A stretch of DNA of 64,000 nucleotides from an uncultured Bacteroidales bacterium (GTDB lineage Bacteria; Bacteroidota; Bacteroidia; Bacteroidales; UBA932). The notes under the pieces are model-generated. The model was not told where the DNA came from, searched no databases, and saw only the letters and a program-made list of their open reading frames with translations. Each line of letters starts with the position of its first letter. The stretch's first letter is position 1. This document shows positions 29,667 to 40,180 of the stretch, one piece after another. Where the stretch lies: NCBI GenBank assembly GCA_947177525.1, contig CAMWUW010000002.1, positions 28,151-92,150 of the forward strand. Direction: 5' to 3'. The position numbers and the translations under genes are program-made.

Positions 29667-30674
29667 TTAAACGTTCTTTTTCTTAGGTTCAATATTATAC
29701 TTGGTGACATCCATTCCGAATGAAAGTTTCATCTTCTCCACAAGAAGATCTATTTCATTGAGTGACTTGCGTCCGAAGTTCCTGAATTTCATGAGCTCAG
29801 CTCTTGAATAGGAAACAAGGTCTGCAAATGTGTCAATGTCCGCAGCTTTCAGACAATTGTAAGCCCTTACGGAAAGTCCCATGTCAGAAAGCTTGGTAAG
29901 GAGAAGATGTCTCAAGTGGAGTGATTCCTCGTCAAGTTCCTTTGACTCAGACTCGATGGAACTCTCAAGAGAGAGTTTCTTGTCATCAGTAAAGAGCTTG
30001 AAGTGGTAAATCAGGATGTTTGCTGCCTCCTGAAGAGCTATGTTAGGAGTGATGGAACCGTCAGTCACAATCTCCAGGTTAAGCTTTTCATAGTCGGTCT
30101 TCTGCTCTACACGCCAGTTCTCTACAGTCCAGTTCACGTTTTTGATCGGAGTATAGATTGCATCTACCGGAATGGTTCCGATAGGAGCATCAGTATCCCT
30201 GTTTTCATCAGCAGGCACGAAACCGCGTCCCTTGCCGACAACCAGAGTCATCTCGATCTTCACTGCAGGCTCAAGAGAACAGATGTGCAGTTCAGGGTTA
30301 AGCACCTTGAAAGAAGACAATCCTTTTGAGATATCCTCTGCGGTAAACTCCTGTTTGCCGCTGATTACGATATTTGCTACCTCTGAGTCTACAGTTTCCA
30401 CCATTCTCTTGAAACGCACCTGCTTAAGGTTGAGAATGATGTCCTGCATACCCTCGATCACGCCGGGGATAGGAGCGAACTCCTGGTCCACACCGGAAAC
30501 CTTGACCGATGTGATAGCAAAACCTTCCAGAGAAGACAATAAGATACGACGGAGTGCGTTGCCGATGGTCTGTCCGTATCCAGGCTCCAAAGGTCTGAAT
30601 TCGAAACGGCCTACGGTATCGGTTCCTTCGAGCATTATCACCTTGTCCGGTTTCTGAAATGCCAAGATTGCCAT
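29667..30674 (-). CDS. rpoA: DNA-directed RNA polymerase subunit alpha
   Basis: [61 protein letters not shown]. Confidence 0.97.
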   Translation of the reverse strand: MAILAFQKPDKVIMLEGTDTVGRFEFRPLEPGYGQTIGNALRRILLSSLEGFAITSVKVSGVDQEFAPIPGVIEGMQDIILNLKQVRFKRMVETVDSEVANIVISGKQEFTAEDISKGLSSFKVLNPELHICSLEPAVKIEMTLVVGKGRGFVPADENRDTDAPIGTIPVDAIYTPIKNVNWTVENWRVEQKTDYEKLNLEIVTDGSITPNIALQEAANILIYHFKLFTDDKKLSLESSIESESKELDEESLHLRHLLLTKLSDMGLSVRAYNCLKAADIDTFADLVSYSRAELMKFRNFGRKSLNEIDLLVEKMKLSFGMDVTKYNIEPKKKNV

Positions 30675-30701
30675 ATTAATTCTTTTTTGTGGTGTTAATC
30701 A

Positions 30702-31304
30702 TTACTTAGAATACAACTCGACGATAAGCTGCTCATTGATGTTCTCAGGAATCTCTGCCCTTACCGGAACATTGAGATACTTGCCTGTGAGAGCCTTAGC
30801 ATCAAATTCTATCCATGAGTACTTGGCTGCGGATGCCACACTGTTTGTAATAACCTCAAGGCTCTTTGACCTCTCTCTTACGGCAACCACGTCACCCGGC
30901 TTTACGAGAGCTGAAGGGATGTTGCAGACTACGCCATTGAGAGTAATGTGAGCATGTGAGACAAGCTGACGGGCAGCAGCTCTTGTAGGAGCAACGCCCA
31001 TACGGTACACGATGTTGTCCAGACGAGACTCAAGAAGAATCACAAGGTTCTCACCTTTCTGTCCCTTCATGCGTGAAGCTTTCTCATAGAGGTTGCGGAA
31101 CTGCCTTTCAAGAAGACCGTAAGTATATTTTACCTTCTGCTTCTCTTTGAGCTGAATACCGTACTCTGATTTCTTTTTGCGCTTGCTTGCCAAGCCGTGC
31201 TGTCCCGGAGGATAATTCCTTTTCTCAAAGTCCTTGTCTGTTCCGAAAATCGGCTCGCCAAACTTACGTGCGATCTTTGTGCTTGGTCCAGTATATCTTG
31301 CCAT
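30702..31304 (-). CDS. rpsD: 30S ribosomal protein S4
   Basis: [37 protein letters not shown]. Confidence 0.97.
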   Translation of the reverse strand: MARYTGPSTKIARKFGEPIFGTDKDFEKRNYPPGQHGLASKRKKKSEYGIQLKEKQKVKYTYGLLERQFRNLYEKASRMKGQKGENLVILLESRLDNIVYRMGVAPTRAAARQLVSHAHITLNGVVCNIPSALVKPGDVVAVRERSKSLEVITNSVASAAKYSWIEFDAKALTGKYLNVPVRAEIPENINEQLIVELYSK

Positions 31305-31332
31305 AGTAATTTATCCTTTAAATGTTACAAAA

Positions 31333-31722
31333 TTAAACTTTACGACGGCCTTTTGGTCTACAGCCATTGTGTGGCATAGGAGTAACGTCGATGATCTCTG
31401 TAACCTCGATACCTGCACCATGGATAGTCCTGATTGCAGACTCACGTCCAGCTCCAGGTCCTTTCACGTATGCTTTCACCTTGCGTAGTCCAAGGTCGTA
31501 TGCAGTCTTGGCTGCATCTTCTGCCGCTACCTGAGCTGCGTATGGAGTGTTCTTCTTTGAACCTCTGAAACCGCTCTTACCAGCAGAGGACCAGCTGATA
31601 ACCTGTCCTATACTGTTTGTGAGGGTAACGATAACATTATTGAAGGTTGATGAAATATGGGCCTCGCCATAAGCTTCAACCTTAACAACTCTTTTTTTGG
31701 TTGATGTTGTTTTCTTTGCCAT
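31333..31722 (-). CDS. rpsK: 30S ribosomal protein S11
   Basis: [46 protein letters not shown]. Confidence 0.97.
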   Translation of the reverse strand: MAKKTTSTKKRVVKVEAYGEAHISSTFNNVIVTLTNSIGQVISWSSAGKSGFRGSKKNTPYAAQVAAEDAAKTAYDLGLRKVKAYVKGPGAGRESAIRTIHGAGIEVTEIIDVTPMPHNGCRPKGRRKV

Positions 31723-31734
31723 AATTCATCTCAA

Positions 31735-32112
31735 TTATTTAGTTGCCTTCTTCTTGTTTGCAACAGTTTTCTTCTTACCCTTTCTTGTACGGGCATTGTT
31801 CTTGGTGCTCTGTCCGCGTACCGGAAGACCGATACGATGGCGGATTCCTCTGTAGCAACCGATATCCATCAAACGCTTGATGTTCATCTGGATGGTAGAA
31901 CGGAGCTCACCCTCAATCTTGTACTCGTTAGCAATTACGCTACGGATACCGGAGATCTGCTCGTCATTCCACTCACCAACCTTTGTATCGAAATCAATGT
32001 CGAGCTGAGAAAGAATCTTTCTTGCAGAGCTGCGACCGATACCGAAGATATAGGTAAGACCTATCTCTCCTCTTTTGTTGTTAGGTAAATCAACACCGGC
32101 TATTCTTGCCAT
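31735..32112 (-). CDS. rpsM: 30S ribosomal protein S13
   Basis: [34 protein letters not shown]. Confidence 0.97.
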   Translation of the reverse strand: MARIAGVDLPNNKRGEIGLTYIFGIGRSSARKILSQLDIDFDTKVGEWNDEQISGIRSVIANEYKIEGELRSTIQMNIKRLMDIGCYRGIRHRIGLPVRGQSTKNNARTRKGKKKTVANKKKATK

Positions 32113-32148
32113 AATTATCTTAACTTAATTTGTTTATACAACTAAAAA

Positions 32149-32265
32149 TTATCCCTGGCGCATCTTGAATTTAGGATTCTTTTTGCAGATCACATAAAGA
32201 CGTCCTTTACGCTTAACAATCTTGCAATCTTCGCTGCGCTTCTTAATGGATGCTTTTACTTTCAT
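32149..32265 (-). CDS. rpmJ: 50S ribosomal protein L36
   Basis: Read by eye: [38 protein letters not shown]; too short for the ORF track. Confidence 0.95.
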   Translation of the reverse strand: MKVKASIKKRSEDCKIVKRKGRLYVICKKNPKFKMRQG

Positions 32266-32342
32266 TTTCTTAAAGTTTTTAAATGCTGCATCTCGGCATA
32301 ATCAGAATAAATTCTGCTTCTGCGCTCAATTTGCAATTTATT

Positions 32343-32561
32343 TTATTTGTATCTGAAAGAAATTCTTCCTTTTGATAAATCATAAGGTGACATCTCAACT
32401 TTAACCCTGTCCCCAGGCAGGATCTTGATATAATTCATCCTCATCTTGCCTGAGATGTGAGCAATGATGACGTGACCGTTCTCGAGTTCAACTTTGAACA
32501 TCGCGTTAGGCAGAGTTTCAATTATTACTCCTTCCTGTTCAATTGCTGATTGTTTTGGCAT
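32343..32561 (-). CDS. infA: Translation initiation factor IF-1
   Basis: [69 protein letters not shown]. Confidence 0.97.
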   Translation of the reverse strand: MPKQSAIEQEGVIIETLPNAMFKVELENGHVIIAHISGKMRMNYIKILPGDRVKVEMSPYDLSKGRISFRYK

Positions 32562-32572
32562 CGATAATCACT

Positions 32573-33352
32573 TTAAAATTTAACATCTTTCTCAATAAAG
32601 TCAAAGGTAGACAATAATTCAGCCTGGCCTTTTCTGACAACAACCGTAAGTTCGAAGTGCGCTGCCCTGCTGTGGTCCGCCGTGTGTACTGCCCAACCGT
32701 TACCAGCTAAATACACATCTTTGGCCCCAGCATTGATCATCGGTTCGATACAGATAGTCATTCCGTCGACAAGTCTGATGCCCTGCCCCTTCCTGCCGTA
32801 ATTAGGCACTCCTGGACTTTCATGCATCTTCTTTCCGATTCCGTGTCCTTCAAGTTCACGAACGACGGAGAACCCGAATGACTCAGCATACGATTGCACC
32901 GCGTGTCCTATATCGCCAATTCTGTTTCCGGCTACAGCAGCTGCAATGCCTCTGTACAGAGACTCCTTTGTCACGTCAAGAAGGCGGCGGGCATCGGCAT
33001 CCACTTCACCTACAGGAAAAGTGTAGGCCGAGTCCCCGTTGTAGCCTTTATAAAACGTACCGCAGTCAACTGAAACAATGTCACCGTCACGAAGCACGTA
33101 GTCTGACGGAAAACCGTGTACCACGACATCATTCACGGAAATACAAAGAGCTGCAGGAAAGCCGTCATAACCCAAGAAGCTAGGAACAGCCCCGTGATCA
33201 CGGATGAAGGTCTCTGCCACCCTATTCAACTCAAGAGTTGTCACACCAGGGGCGACCAGCTTACCGACCTCAGCCAATGTCCTGGAAACGAGAATCCCGT
33301 TTTCACGCATCAGCGCTATCTCTTCTTCTGTCTTTGGTCTTATCATCTTCAA
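32573..33352 (-). CDS. map: Type I methionyl aminopeptidase
   Basis: IRPKTEEEIALMRENGILVSRTLAEVGKLVAPGVTT...CISVNDVVVHGFP...GHGIGKKMHESPGVPN. Confidence 0.96.
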   Translation of the reverse strand: MKMIRPKTEEEIALMRENGILVSRTLAEVGKLVAPGVTTLELNRVAETFIRDHGAVPSFLGYDGFPAALCISVNDVVVHGFPSDYVLRDGDIVSVDCGTFYKGYNGDSAYTFPVGEVDADARRLLDVTKESLYRGIAAAVAGNRIGDIGHAVQSYAESFGFSVVRELEGHGIGKKMHESPGVPNYGRKGQGIRLVDGMTICIEPMINAGAKDVYLAGNGWAVHTADHSRAAHFELTVVVRKGQAELLSTFDFIEKDVKF

Positions 33353-33370
33353 TGAACTCCATTATTGGGA

Positions 33371-34717
33371 TTACATGCCGGAACGTCCTTTCAGACGACC
33401 GGTTTTCATCAGTCCGTCATAGTGACGCATAAGAAGGTGGCTTTCAATCTGCTGAAGAGTATCAAGCACAACACCGACGAGAATCAGGAGGGATGTTCCT
33501 CCATAGAAGCTCGCAAACTGGTTATTCACTCCGCAAAGCATCGCAAATGCAGGGAGAATGGCAATAAGTGCAAGGAATACTGATCCTGGAAGAGTTACTC
33601 TTGACATTACTGAATCAATGAACTCAGCAGTCTTTTTTCCAGGCTTGACTCCAGGGATGAATCCGCCGTTCTTTCTCATATCATCCGCCATCATGGTAGG
33701 GTTTACCGTTACTGCGGTATAGAAATATGTGAAAAGTACTACGAGGATTGCAAATACAGCGTTATACCACAAACCGGTATAATTGCTCATGACCGCAGCA
33801 AAACCCTGTGTAGCCTCAAATCTTGAGAATATCATAGGGAACAGCATGAGTGCCTGAGCAAAAATGATAGGCATCACGCCTGCTGCATTGATCTTCATCG
33901 GAATGTACTGGCGTACTCCGCCGTACTGCTTGTTTCCGACAACTCTCTTGGCATACTGTACAGGAATCCTCCTCACAGCCTGCACGAGAGCGATTGCGGC
34001 AACAAACACAAAGAACAGTATCAGAAGCTCGACAATAAGGAGAAGAGGTCCTCCGACACCGTTTCCGTTGAATTTAGACATAACCTCAGCAGTAAGGGCA
34101 TAAGGAAGTCTCGCAATGATTCCGACCATGATGATCAGTGATATTCCGTTGCCGATACCGCGGTCGGTAATACGTTCTCCGAGCCACATCACGAACATTG
34201 TTCCTCCGAGAAGAATCACAGTGGAAACAAGATTGAACCAGAAGCTGCTCCATCCAAGCTGATGTATGGCCATGAAAGCGGCCTCAGGAATCTGGCTGTG
34301 AAGAGTAGCCATGTAGGCAGGACCCTGTATGCAGATGATACCGATGGTAAGATACCTCGTGTACTGATTCATCTTGCGGCGTCCGCTTTCGCCCTCCATC
34401 TGAAGTTTTCTGAAGTAAGGGACGAAAACACCAAGAAGCTGGATAACGATTGATGCCGAGATATAAGGCATCACTCCCAGCGCAAAGATAGAGGCACTTC
34501 CGAATGCACCGCCTGAGAACATGTTCAAAAGGCCCATAAGACCTTCTGATGAGTTCTGGGCAAGATCCGAATTCGCAATCATAGCTGAATCTATGCCCGG
34601 AAGCACGATAAAGCTTCCGAGGCGATAGACGAGCAACAGGAGAAGCGTATAACCGATTCTCGTGCGAAGTTCCTCAATCTTGAAGATGTTCTTGATTGTC
34701 TGGATAAGTTTCTTCAT
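33371..34717 (-). CDS. secY: Preprotein translocase subunit SecY
   Basis: 10-TM protein with MPYISASIVIQLL, GERITDRGIGNGISLIIMVGI; location in the spc operon. Confidence 0.97.
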   Translation of the reverse strand: MKKLIQTIKNIFKIEELRTRIGYTLLLLLVYRLGSFIVLPGIDSAMIANSDLAQNSSEGLMGLLNMFSGGAFGSASIFALGVMPYISASIVIQLLGVFVPYFRKLQMEGESGRRKMNQYTRYLTIGIICIQGPAYMATLHSQIPEAAFMAIHQLGWSSFWFNLVSTVILLGGTMFVMWLGERITDRGIGNGISLIIMVGIIARLPYALTAEVMSKFNGNGVGGPLLLIVELLILFFVFVAAIALVQAVRRIPVQYAKRVVGNKQYGGVRQYIPMKINAAGVMPIIFAQALMLFPMIFSRFEATQGFAAVMSNYTGLWYNAVFAILVVLFTYFYTAVTVNPTMMADDMRKNGGFIPGVKPGKKTAEFIDSVMSRVTLPGSVFLALIAILPAFAMLCGVNNQFASFYGGTSLLILVGVVLDTLQQIESHLLMRHYDGLMKTGRLKGRSGM

Positions 34718-34720
34718 CTT

Positions 34721-35167
34721 TTAGATTGTTGTTGCAGTACCTCCGGCAGCCTCAATCTTTGCGATTGCAGACTTAGAGAAGGCATTTGCAGATACTTCCA
34801 ATTTTGCAGTAAGCTCACCGTTTCCGAGAATCTTCACAAGATCATTCTTGCCGGCGAAACCAGCCTGCCTGAGGGTCTCGATATTGATTACCGAAACATT
34901 TGCGGCTTCTGCAAGAGTCTGGAGAACGGAAACATTGATTCCCTTGTACTCCACACGTGTAGGATTGGTGAATCCGAACTTAGGAAGCCTTCTCTGAATA
35001 GGCATCTGACCTCCCTCGAAGCCAATCTTGCGAGAATAGCCGGAACGGGCCTGGGCACCTTTGTGACCACGGGTAGAAGTGCCGCCGTGACCAGAGCCTT
35101 CACCGCGTCCGATTCTCTTCTCTCTGCCTTTAGAGCCTGCGGCAGGTGTCAAATTATGTAATTTCAT
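34721..35167 (-). CDS. rplO: 50S ribosomal protein L15
   Basis: MKLHNLTPAAGSKGREKRIGRGEGSGHGGTSTRGHKGAQARSGY. Confidence 0.97.
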   Translation of the reverse strand: MKLHNLTPAAGSKGREKRIGRGEGSGHGGTSTRGHKGAQARSGYSRKIGFEGGQMPIQRRLPKFGFTNPTRVEYKGINVSVLQTLAEAANVSVINIETLRQAGFAGKNDLVKILGNGELTAKLEVSANAFSKSAIAKIEAAGGTATTI

Positions 35168-35183
35168 CTGTCTGTCCTCCTAT

Positions 35184-35363
35184 TTAAATTTCCTCAACGA
35201 TTACAAGGTGACGAACCTTCTCAACCATACCTTTGGTAACAGGAGTGAGTTCCACCTCTACAGTCTGGTGCAGTCTGTGGATACCAAGAGACTGAAGATT
35301 TGCAATCTGCCTCTTGGTTGCACCGTTCTTGCTTTTTATCTGAGTTATCTTAAGTTTTGCCAT
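35184..35363 (-). CDS. rpmD: 50S ribosomal protein L30
   Basis: Read by eye: MAKLKITQIKSKNGATKRQIANLQSLGIHRLHQTVEVELTPVTKGMVEKVRHLVIVEEI*; absent from the ORF track. Confidence 0.96.
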   Translation of the reverse strand: MAKLKITQIKSKNGATKRQIANLQSLGIHRLHQTVEVELTPVTKGMVEKVRHLVIVEEI

Positions 35364-35377
35364 TTTTCTGTCCTCCT

Positions 35378-35896
35378 TTAACCTTTGAATACTCTGCTCA
35401 TCGGAATACCGCGAAGTCCGGCAACAGTGTAGGCATCCCTCATCTCAACCAAAGCGGCAACTGTAGCCTTCACAAGGTTGTGAGGATTTGATGATCCCTT
35501 TGATTTTGCAAGCACGTTCTGCACTCCTACAGACTCGAATACGGCACGCATGGCACCACCGGCCTTAACTCCGGTACCAGGTGCTGCAGGCTTCATGAAC
35601 ACCCTTGCTCCTCCGAACTTAGCTTCCTGCTCGTGAGGAATAGTCTTGTTGAGCACAGGAACCTTTACCAGATTCTTCTTTGCATCCTCTATTCCTTTTG
35701 ATATTGCAGTAGTGACCTCATTGGCTTTTCCAAGACCATAACCTACAACGCCGTTCTCGTCACCAACTACAACGATGGCTGCAAAGCTGAAGTGACGACC
35801 ACCCTTAGTAACCTTGGTCACTCTCTGGATGGCTACCAATCTGTCCTTAAGCTCAAGGTCAGATGTCTTTACTTTTTTAACATTTGTATTTGCCAT
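35378..35896 (-). CDS. rpsE: 30S ribosomal protein S5
   Basis: [46 protein letters not shown]. Confidence 0.97.
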   Translation of the reverse strand: MANTNVKKVKTSDLELKDRLVAIQRVTKVTKGGRHFSFAAIVVVGDENGVVGYGLGKANEVTTAISKGIEDAKKNLVKVPVLNKTIPHEQEAKFGGARVFMKPAAPGTGVKAGGAMRAVFESVGVQNVLAKSKGSSNPHNLVKATVAALVEMRDAYTVAGLRGIPMSRVFKG

Positions 35897-35902
35897 AGTC
35901 TC

Positions 35903-36265
35903 TTAGAAAATTAAGCCACCTTCACGGGCAGCGTCGGCCAAACTTTTAACTCTACCATGATAAAGGTAACCGCCACGGTCAAATGAAATCGTAGTGATAC
36001 CTTTTGCGAGAGCACGCTCAGCAATCGCCTTGCCGACGATGGCTGCGGCCTCTACGCCTGTCTTGCCCTTGCATTCCGCAGCAAGAACCTTGTCATTTGA
36101 AGCAGCTGCGCAAAGAGTAGCGCCCTTCAAATCATCAACAACCTGTACGTAAATCTGCTTGTTGCTTCTGAAAACAACCATTCTAGGCCTTTCAGCAGTA
36201 CCATTAACGACTTTGCGGATACGGTAGTGAACTCTTTTTCTTCTTTCAATTTTATTCAATGCCAT
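35903..36265 (-). CDS. rplR: 50S ribosomal protein L18
   Basis: [38 protein letters not shown]. Confidence 0.97.
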   Translation of the reverse strand: MALNKIERRKRVHYRIRKVVNGTAERPRMVVFRSNKQIYVQVVDDLKGATLCAAASNDKVLAAECKGKTGVEAAAIVGKAIAERALAKGITTISFDRGGYLYHGRVKSLADAAREGGLIF

Positions 36266-36280
36266 AACTTAGTCCTCCTA

Positions 36281-36841
36281 TTATTTAGCACCTGCTGACT
36301 TGCCGGCTTTACGACGAAGCTGCTCGCCGACGAACTTGATACCCTTACCCTTGTATGGCTCCGGTTTGCGGAGTGTGCGTATCTTCGCAGCAACCTGACC
36401 GATAAGCTGCTTGTCACAGCTCTTGAGGCAAAGCACAGGGTTCTGGCCCTTCTTCACCGGCTCGGCCTCAGCCTTAATCTCGGCAGGAAGCATAATCTGC
36501 ACCTCGTGTGAGAAACCGAGTGACATGATGAGCAGCTGGCCCTGCACGTCAACACGATAACCGACACCTACAAGCTCCTGACGAATGGTGTAACCCTCTG
36601 ACACACCGACTACCATGTTGTGCACCAAAGCACGGTAAAGACCGTGAAGTGAACGGTGGCGCGGAAGATCGGTCGGACGGGTCAATTTGATTTCTGTTCC
36701 CTCTATTGCGACATTGATGTCAGCGTCAACTTTCTGGCTGAGCTCGCCGAGAGGTCCTTTAACCTTAACAACGTTGCCGGGGAGAATCTCAACGGTCACT
36801 CCGGCAGGAAGGTGTACAGGCAATTTACCAATTCTTGACAT
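36281..36841 (-). CDS. rplF: 50S ribosomal protein L6
   Basis: MSRIGKLPVHLPAGVTVEILPGNVVKVKGPLGELSQKV. Confidence 0.97.
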   Translation of the reverse strand: MSRIGKLPVHLPAGVTVEILPGNVVKVKGPLGELSQKVDADINVAIEGTEIKLTRPTDLPRHRSLHGLYRALVHNMVVGVSEGYTIRQELVGVGYRVDVQGQLLIMSLGFSHEVQIMLPAEIKAEAEPVKKGQNPVLCLKSCDKQLIGQVAAKIRTLRKPEPYKGKGIKFVGEQLRRKAGKSAGAK

Positions 36842-36859
36842 TATAAGTTCCTTTATGAA

Positions 36860-37255
36860 TTAATATACATAACATATAACCTCACCACCTACATTGAGGT
36901 CTTTTGCCTCCTTGTCTGTGATGACACCCTTAGAAGTCGAAAGAATAGCGATTCCGAGTCCGTTGAGGACGCGAGGCATGTTCTCGACATCAGTATATTT
37001 CCTGAGACCCGGCTTTGAAATGCGGACAATCTTCTTGATTGCTGCAGTCTTGGTCTGAGGATGATACTTCAGAGCGATTTTGATTGTGTTGTACGGAGTT
37101 CCTTCAACTACCTTGTAGCTGAGGATGTAGCCCTTCTCGCAAAGAATCTTTGTGAGGGAGAGCTTCATCTTTGAAGACGGAATCTCCACGATCTTTTTTC
37201 CTGCAAGGTAAGCGTTGCGTATCCTTGTAAGGAAGTCTGCAATTGGATCAGTCAT
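36860..37255 (-). CDS. rpsH: 30S ribosomal protein S8
   Basis: [38 protein letters not shown]. Confidence 0.97.
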   Translation of the reverse strand: MTDPIADFLTRIRNAYLAGKKIVEIPSSKMKLSLTKILCEKGYILSYKVVEGTPYNTIKIALKYHPQTKTAAIKKIVRISKPGLRKYTDVENMPRVLNGLGIAILSTSKGVITDKEAKDLNVGGEVICYVY

Positions 37256-37361
37256 TTTACTTTTGTTTTTAACAGAAATCGACGCATCGGATGCGCCCGA
37301 TATCCAAATTGTTTATAATTGTTATTCTACCGCCGGAGGCGGACACTTTCAGGTCTATATG

Positions 37362-37631
37362 TTACCAGCTTGCCTTCTTGACGCCAGGAATGAGGCCGTT
37401 GCTTGCCATCTCACGGAACTGGATACGGCTGATGCCGAACATACGTATATATCCCTTTGGACGTCCGGTGAGAGAACAGCGGTTGTGCATGCGGCAAGGT
37501 GCCGAGTTCTTAGGAAGCTTGTCAAGAGCTGCCCAGTCGCCGGCTTCCTTGAGAGCCTGCCTCTTTGCGGCGTATTTTGCAACCAATTTCGCGCGTTTTA
37601 CTTCGCGGGCTTTCATTGATTCTTTTGCCAT
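37362..37631 (-). CDS. rpsN: 30S ribosomal protein S14
   Basis: [17 protein letters not shown]...[40 protein letters not shown]. Confidence 0.97.
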   Translation of the reverse strand: MAKESMKAREVKRAKLVAKYAAKRQALKEAGDWAALDKLPKNSAPCRMHNRCSLTGRPKGYIRMFGISRIQFREMASNGLIPGVKKASW

Positions 37632-37646
37632 CTTGTTCTCTTTTAA

Positions 37647-38243
37647 TTAGTTGTTATGTTTCTTGAAAGGCAGCCCGAATGCCTTGAGAAGAGCGTGAGC
37701 CTCCTCGTCGGTCTTGGCTGTGGTAACGAAAGTAATCTCCATACCGAGAATCTTCGTAATCTTGTCGATGTCAATCTCAGGGAAGATGATCTGCTCCTTG
37801 ATACCGAGAGTGTAGTTACCCTTGCCGTCCATCTTCTCAGAAATACCGTTGAAATCCCTGATTCGCGGAAGAGAAACGCGGATAAGCCTCTCAAGGAACT
37901 CATACATCTTCACACCGCGGAGGGTAACCTTAGTTCCGATCGGCATTCCCTTACGGAGCTTGAAGTTTGAGATGTCCTTCCTTGAATGAGTAACCACGGC
38001 CTTCTGGCCAGTGATGATGGTGAGTTCCTGCTGTGCAGCCTCTACAAGCTTCTTGTCACCTGTAGCATCACCAACACCCTCATTGATAGTAATTTTTACG
38101 AGTCTCGGGCACTGCATAACTGTAGAGTATCCGAACTCCTTCATCAATTTGGCAACGATTTCGTCCTTGTAGACCTTCTTGAGCGACGGAACATATCCCG
38201 CCGGAACCGCTGCAACTGCTGCTGTATTGTTAGTCTTTGCCAT
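37647..38243 (-). CDS. rplE: 50S ribosomal protein L5
   Basis: [43 protein letters not shown]. Confidence 0.97.
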   Translation of the reverse strand: MAKTNNTAAVAAVPAGYVPSLKKVYKDEIVAKLMKEFGYSTVMQCPRLVKITINEGVGDATGDKKLVEAAQQELTIITGQKAVVTHSRKDISNFKLRKGMPIGTKVTLRGVKMYEFLERLIRVSLPRIRDFNGISEKMDGKGNYTLGIKEQIIFPEIDIDKITKILGMEITFVTTAKTDEEAHALLKAFGLPFKKHNN

Positions 38244-38245
38244 TG

Positions 38246-38560
38246 TTAAATCTCCTCTCCAGATTTTTTAGCGTAGCGGACAATCTTTCCGTCAACAACC
38301 TTGCGGCCGATTCTCGTAGGTTTTCCTGTCTTAGGGTCAACAACCTGGAGATTTGAGATGTGCACGCCTGCCTCTTGTTTGACAATGCCTCCCTGAGGAT
38401 GCTTAGAACTTGGTTTTGTGTGCTTGCTTACAATGTTTACGCCCTCAACGATAGCGCGATCCTTTGAAGTGATCACCTCAAGCACTTTGCCGGTCTTGCC
38501 TTTGTCATTGCCGGCATTTACATAGACGGTGTCGCCTTTTTTGATATGTAACTTCTTCAT
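38246..38560 (-). CDS. rplX: 50S ribosomal protein L24
   Basis: [29 protein letters not shown]. Confidence 0.97.
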   Translation of the reverse strand: MKKLHIKKGDTVYVNAGNDKGKTGKVLEVITSKDRAIVEGVNIVSKHTKPSSKHPQGGIVKQEAGVHISNLQVVDPKTGKPTRIGRKVVDGKIVRYAKKSGEEI

Positions 38561-38572
38561 AATGATTGCTTG

Positions 38573-38938
38573 TTAGAGGACCTCAGGTGCCAGTGAAACA
38601 ATTTTCATATAATTCTCGCGGAGCTCCCTTGCAACAGGGCCGAAGATACGTGTTCCGCGGACCTCACCCGAGTTGTTGAGAAGAACGCAGGCGTTGTCAT
38701 CAAAACGGATGTATGATCCGTCCGGCCTGCGGATTTCCTTCTTGGTGCGAACTACGACAGCCTTTGACACGGAGCCTTTCTTGGCGTCACCGCCAGGGAT
38801 TGCACTCTTCACCGCAACGACAATCTTGTCCCCCACTCTTGCATAACGGCGGCGGGTACCACCCAGAACACGGATACAAAGAACCTCCTTTGCACCGCTG
38901 TTGTCTGCCACCTGTAAACGTGATTCCTGCTGTATCAT
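38573..38938 (-). CDS. rplN: 50S ribosomal protein L14
   Basis: [37 protein letters not shown]. Confidence 0.97.
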   Translation of the reverse strand: MIQQESRLQVADNSGAKEVLCIRVLGGTRRRYARVGDKIVVAVKSAIPGGDAKKGSVSKAVVVRTKKEIRRPDGSYIRFDDNACVLLNNSGEVRGTRIFGPVARELRENYMKIVSLAPEVL

Positions 38939-38940
38939 TG

Positions 38941-39195
38941 TTACTTAACTTTTTCTACGATTTCTACTAATCTCCAATTCTTGGTCTTGCTCAAAGGACG
39001 CGTCTCCATGATGCGGACTGTATCGCCCTCGCTGCACTCGTTTTTCTCGTCGTGAGCAACGAATTTTGTGGTCTTCTTTACGAATTTACCGTAAATAGGA
39101 TGCTTCTCCTTGATTTCTACGGCAACTACGATGGATTTGTCCATCTTGTTGCTGACCACGACTCCTATTCTTTCCTTACGAAGATTTCTTTCCAT
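38941..39195 (-). CDS. rpsQ: 30S ribosomal protein S17
   Basis: [42 protein letters not shown]. Confidence 0.97.
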   Translation of the reverse strand: MERNLRKERIGVVVSNKMDKSIVVAVEIKEKHPIYGKFVKKTTKFVAHDEKNECSEGDTVRIMETRPLSKTKNWRLVEIVEKVK

Positions 39196-39208
39196 GGGAA
39201 TTCAATTT

Positions 39209-39403
39209 TTAGTTCTGTTTCTCCTTCTCGGCAAGAATAGTCATCATACGTGCGATATCCTTTCTTGCTTTTTTGATTTTGGAGGTATCCTCCAATGGAG
39301 AAACCGTATGATTAATCTTCATCATATCGAGGTTTGACTTCTCGATCTCAATGCGCTCGCGCAAATCAGCGACCGACATTTCACGTACTTCAGATGCCTT
39401 CAT
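39209..39403 (-). CDS. rpmC: 50S ribosomal protein L29
   Basis: MKASEVREMSVADLRERIEIEKSNLDMMKINHTVSPLEDTSKIKKARKDIARMMTIL. Confidence 0.96.
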   Translation of the reverse strand: MKASEVREMSVADLRERIEIEKSNLDMMKINHTVSPLEDTSKIKKARKDIARMMTILAEKEKQN

Positions 39404-39420
39404 CTCTTTTCTCCATTTAA

Positions 39421-39840
39421 TTATTCAACATAATCCCTGCGAACCACAAACTTCGTGGTAACCGGAAGTTTCTGCGCACCAAGGCGGAGAGCCTCCTTTG
39501 CAATCTCGAGGGAAACGCCCTCTGCCTCAATCAGAATGCGGCCTGGAGTAACAGGACATACAAATCCTTCCGGATTACCCTTACCCTTACCCATTCGCAC
39601 CTCAGCAGGCTTCTTTGTGTAAGGCTTGTCAGGGAATATCCTGATCCAGATCTTACCCTCACGCTTCATGTAACGCGAAACAGCCTGACGTGCAGCCTCG
39701 ATCTGACGGCCGGTAAGCCAGCAGTTCTCCAAGGTCTTGATACCGAAAGAACCGAATGCGAGCTGATTGCCCCTCTGGGCAAGGCCTTTCATGCGGCCCT
39801 TCTGCTGCCTTCTGAATTTTGTTTTCTTTGGTTGTAACAT
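39421..39840 (-). CDS. rplP: 50S ribosomal protein L16
   Basis: [54 protein letters not shown]. Confidence 0.97.
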   Translation of the reverse strand: MLQPKKTKFRRQQKGRMKGLAQRGNQLAFGSFGIKTLENCWLTGRQIEAARQAVSRYMKREGKIWIRIFPDKPYTKKPAEVRMGKGKGNPEGFVCPVTPGRILIEAEGVSLEIAKEALRLGAQKLPVTTKFVVRRDYVE

Positions 39841-39876
39841 TGTTCTATTACTTTTTAATAAAAATATTTCACAATA

Positions 39877-39930
39877 CCCCTAATAAATTGAGTATCAGCT
39901 GGTTGGGCGAAGTGGTCCTCAATTATTGGG
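39877..39930 (-). promoter_or_regulatory. Leader hairpin upstream of rplP
   Basis: Minus strand CCC-AATAA-TTGAG ... CTCAA-T-TTATT-A-GGG(G), within the predicted 5' leader. Confidence 0.45.
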
Positions 39931-39933
39931 TTG

Positions 39934-39963
39934 CAAAGATAGTAAATATTATTGAATTACAAA
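39934..39963 (-). promoter_or_regulatory. Bacteroidetes-type promoter for rplP and the downstream spc/alpha block
   Basis: Minus strand TTTG-N18-TATCTTTG. Confidence 0.65.
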
Positions 39964-40115
39964 GAATATTTCAATAATTATCCAACATTTTCGACCGAAG
40001 AAACAAACATCTAAAACACCTATTTTCACTAAGTTATAAACCGTGTTAAAAAAAATATCCCTGCACTTTCGACCATTGGTAAATTTTGGAGAATACCGAA
40101 AAAAAGAAAGACACT

Positions 40116-40149
40116 TTGCAGGCAAAAACGAAAACAGTTTCTAAATTTG
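40116..40149 (+). promoter_or_regulatory. Bacteroidetes-type promoter for the DUF4294 gene
   Basis: TTTG (40116-40119)-N22-TAAATTTG (40142-40149). Confidence 0.55.
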
Positions 40150-40180
40150 CAGAGCCGACAAAAAGGAAGGACACAAAAAA

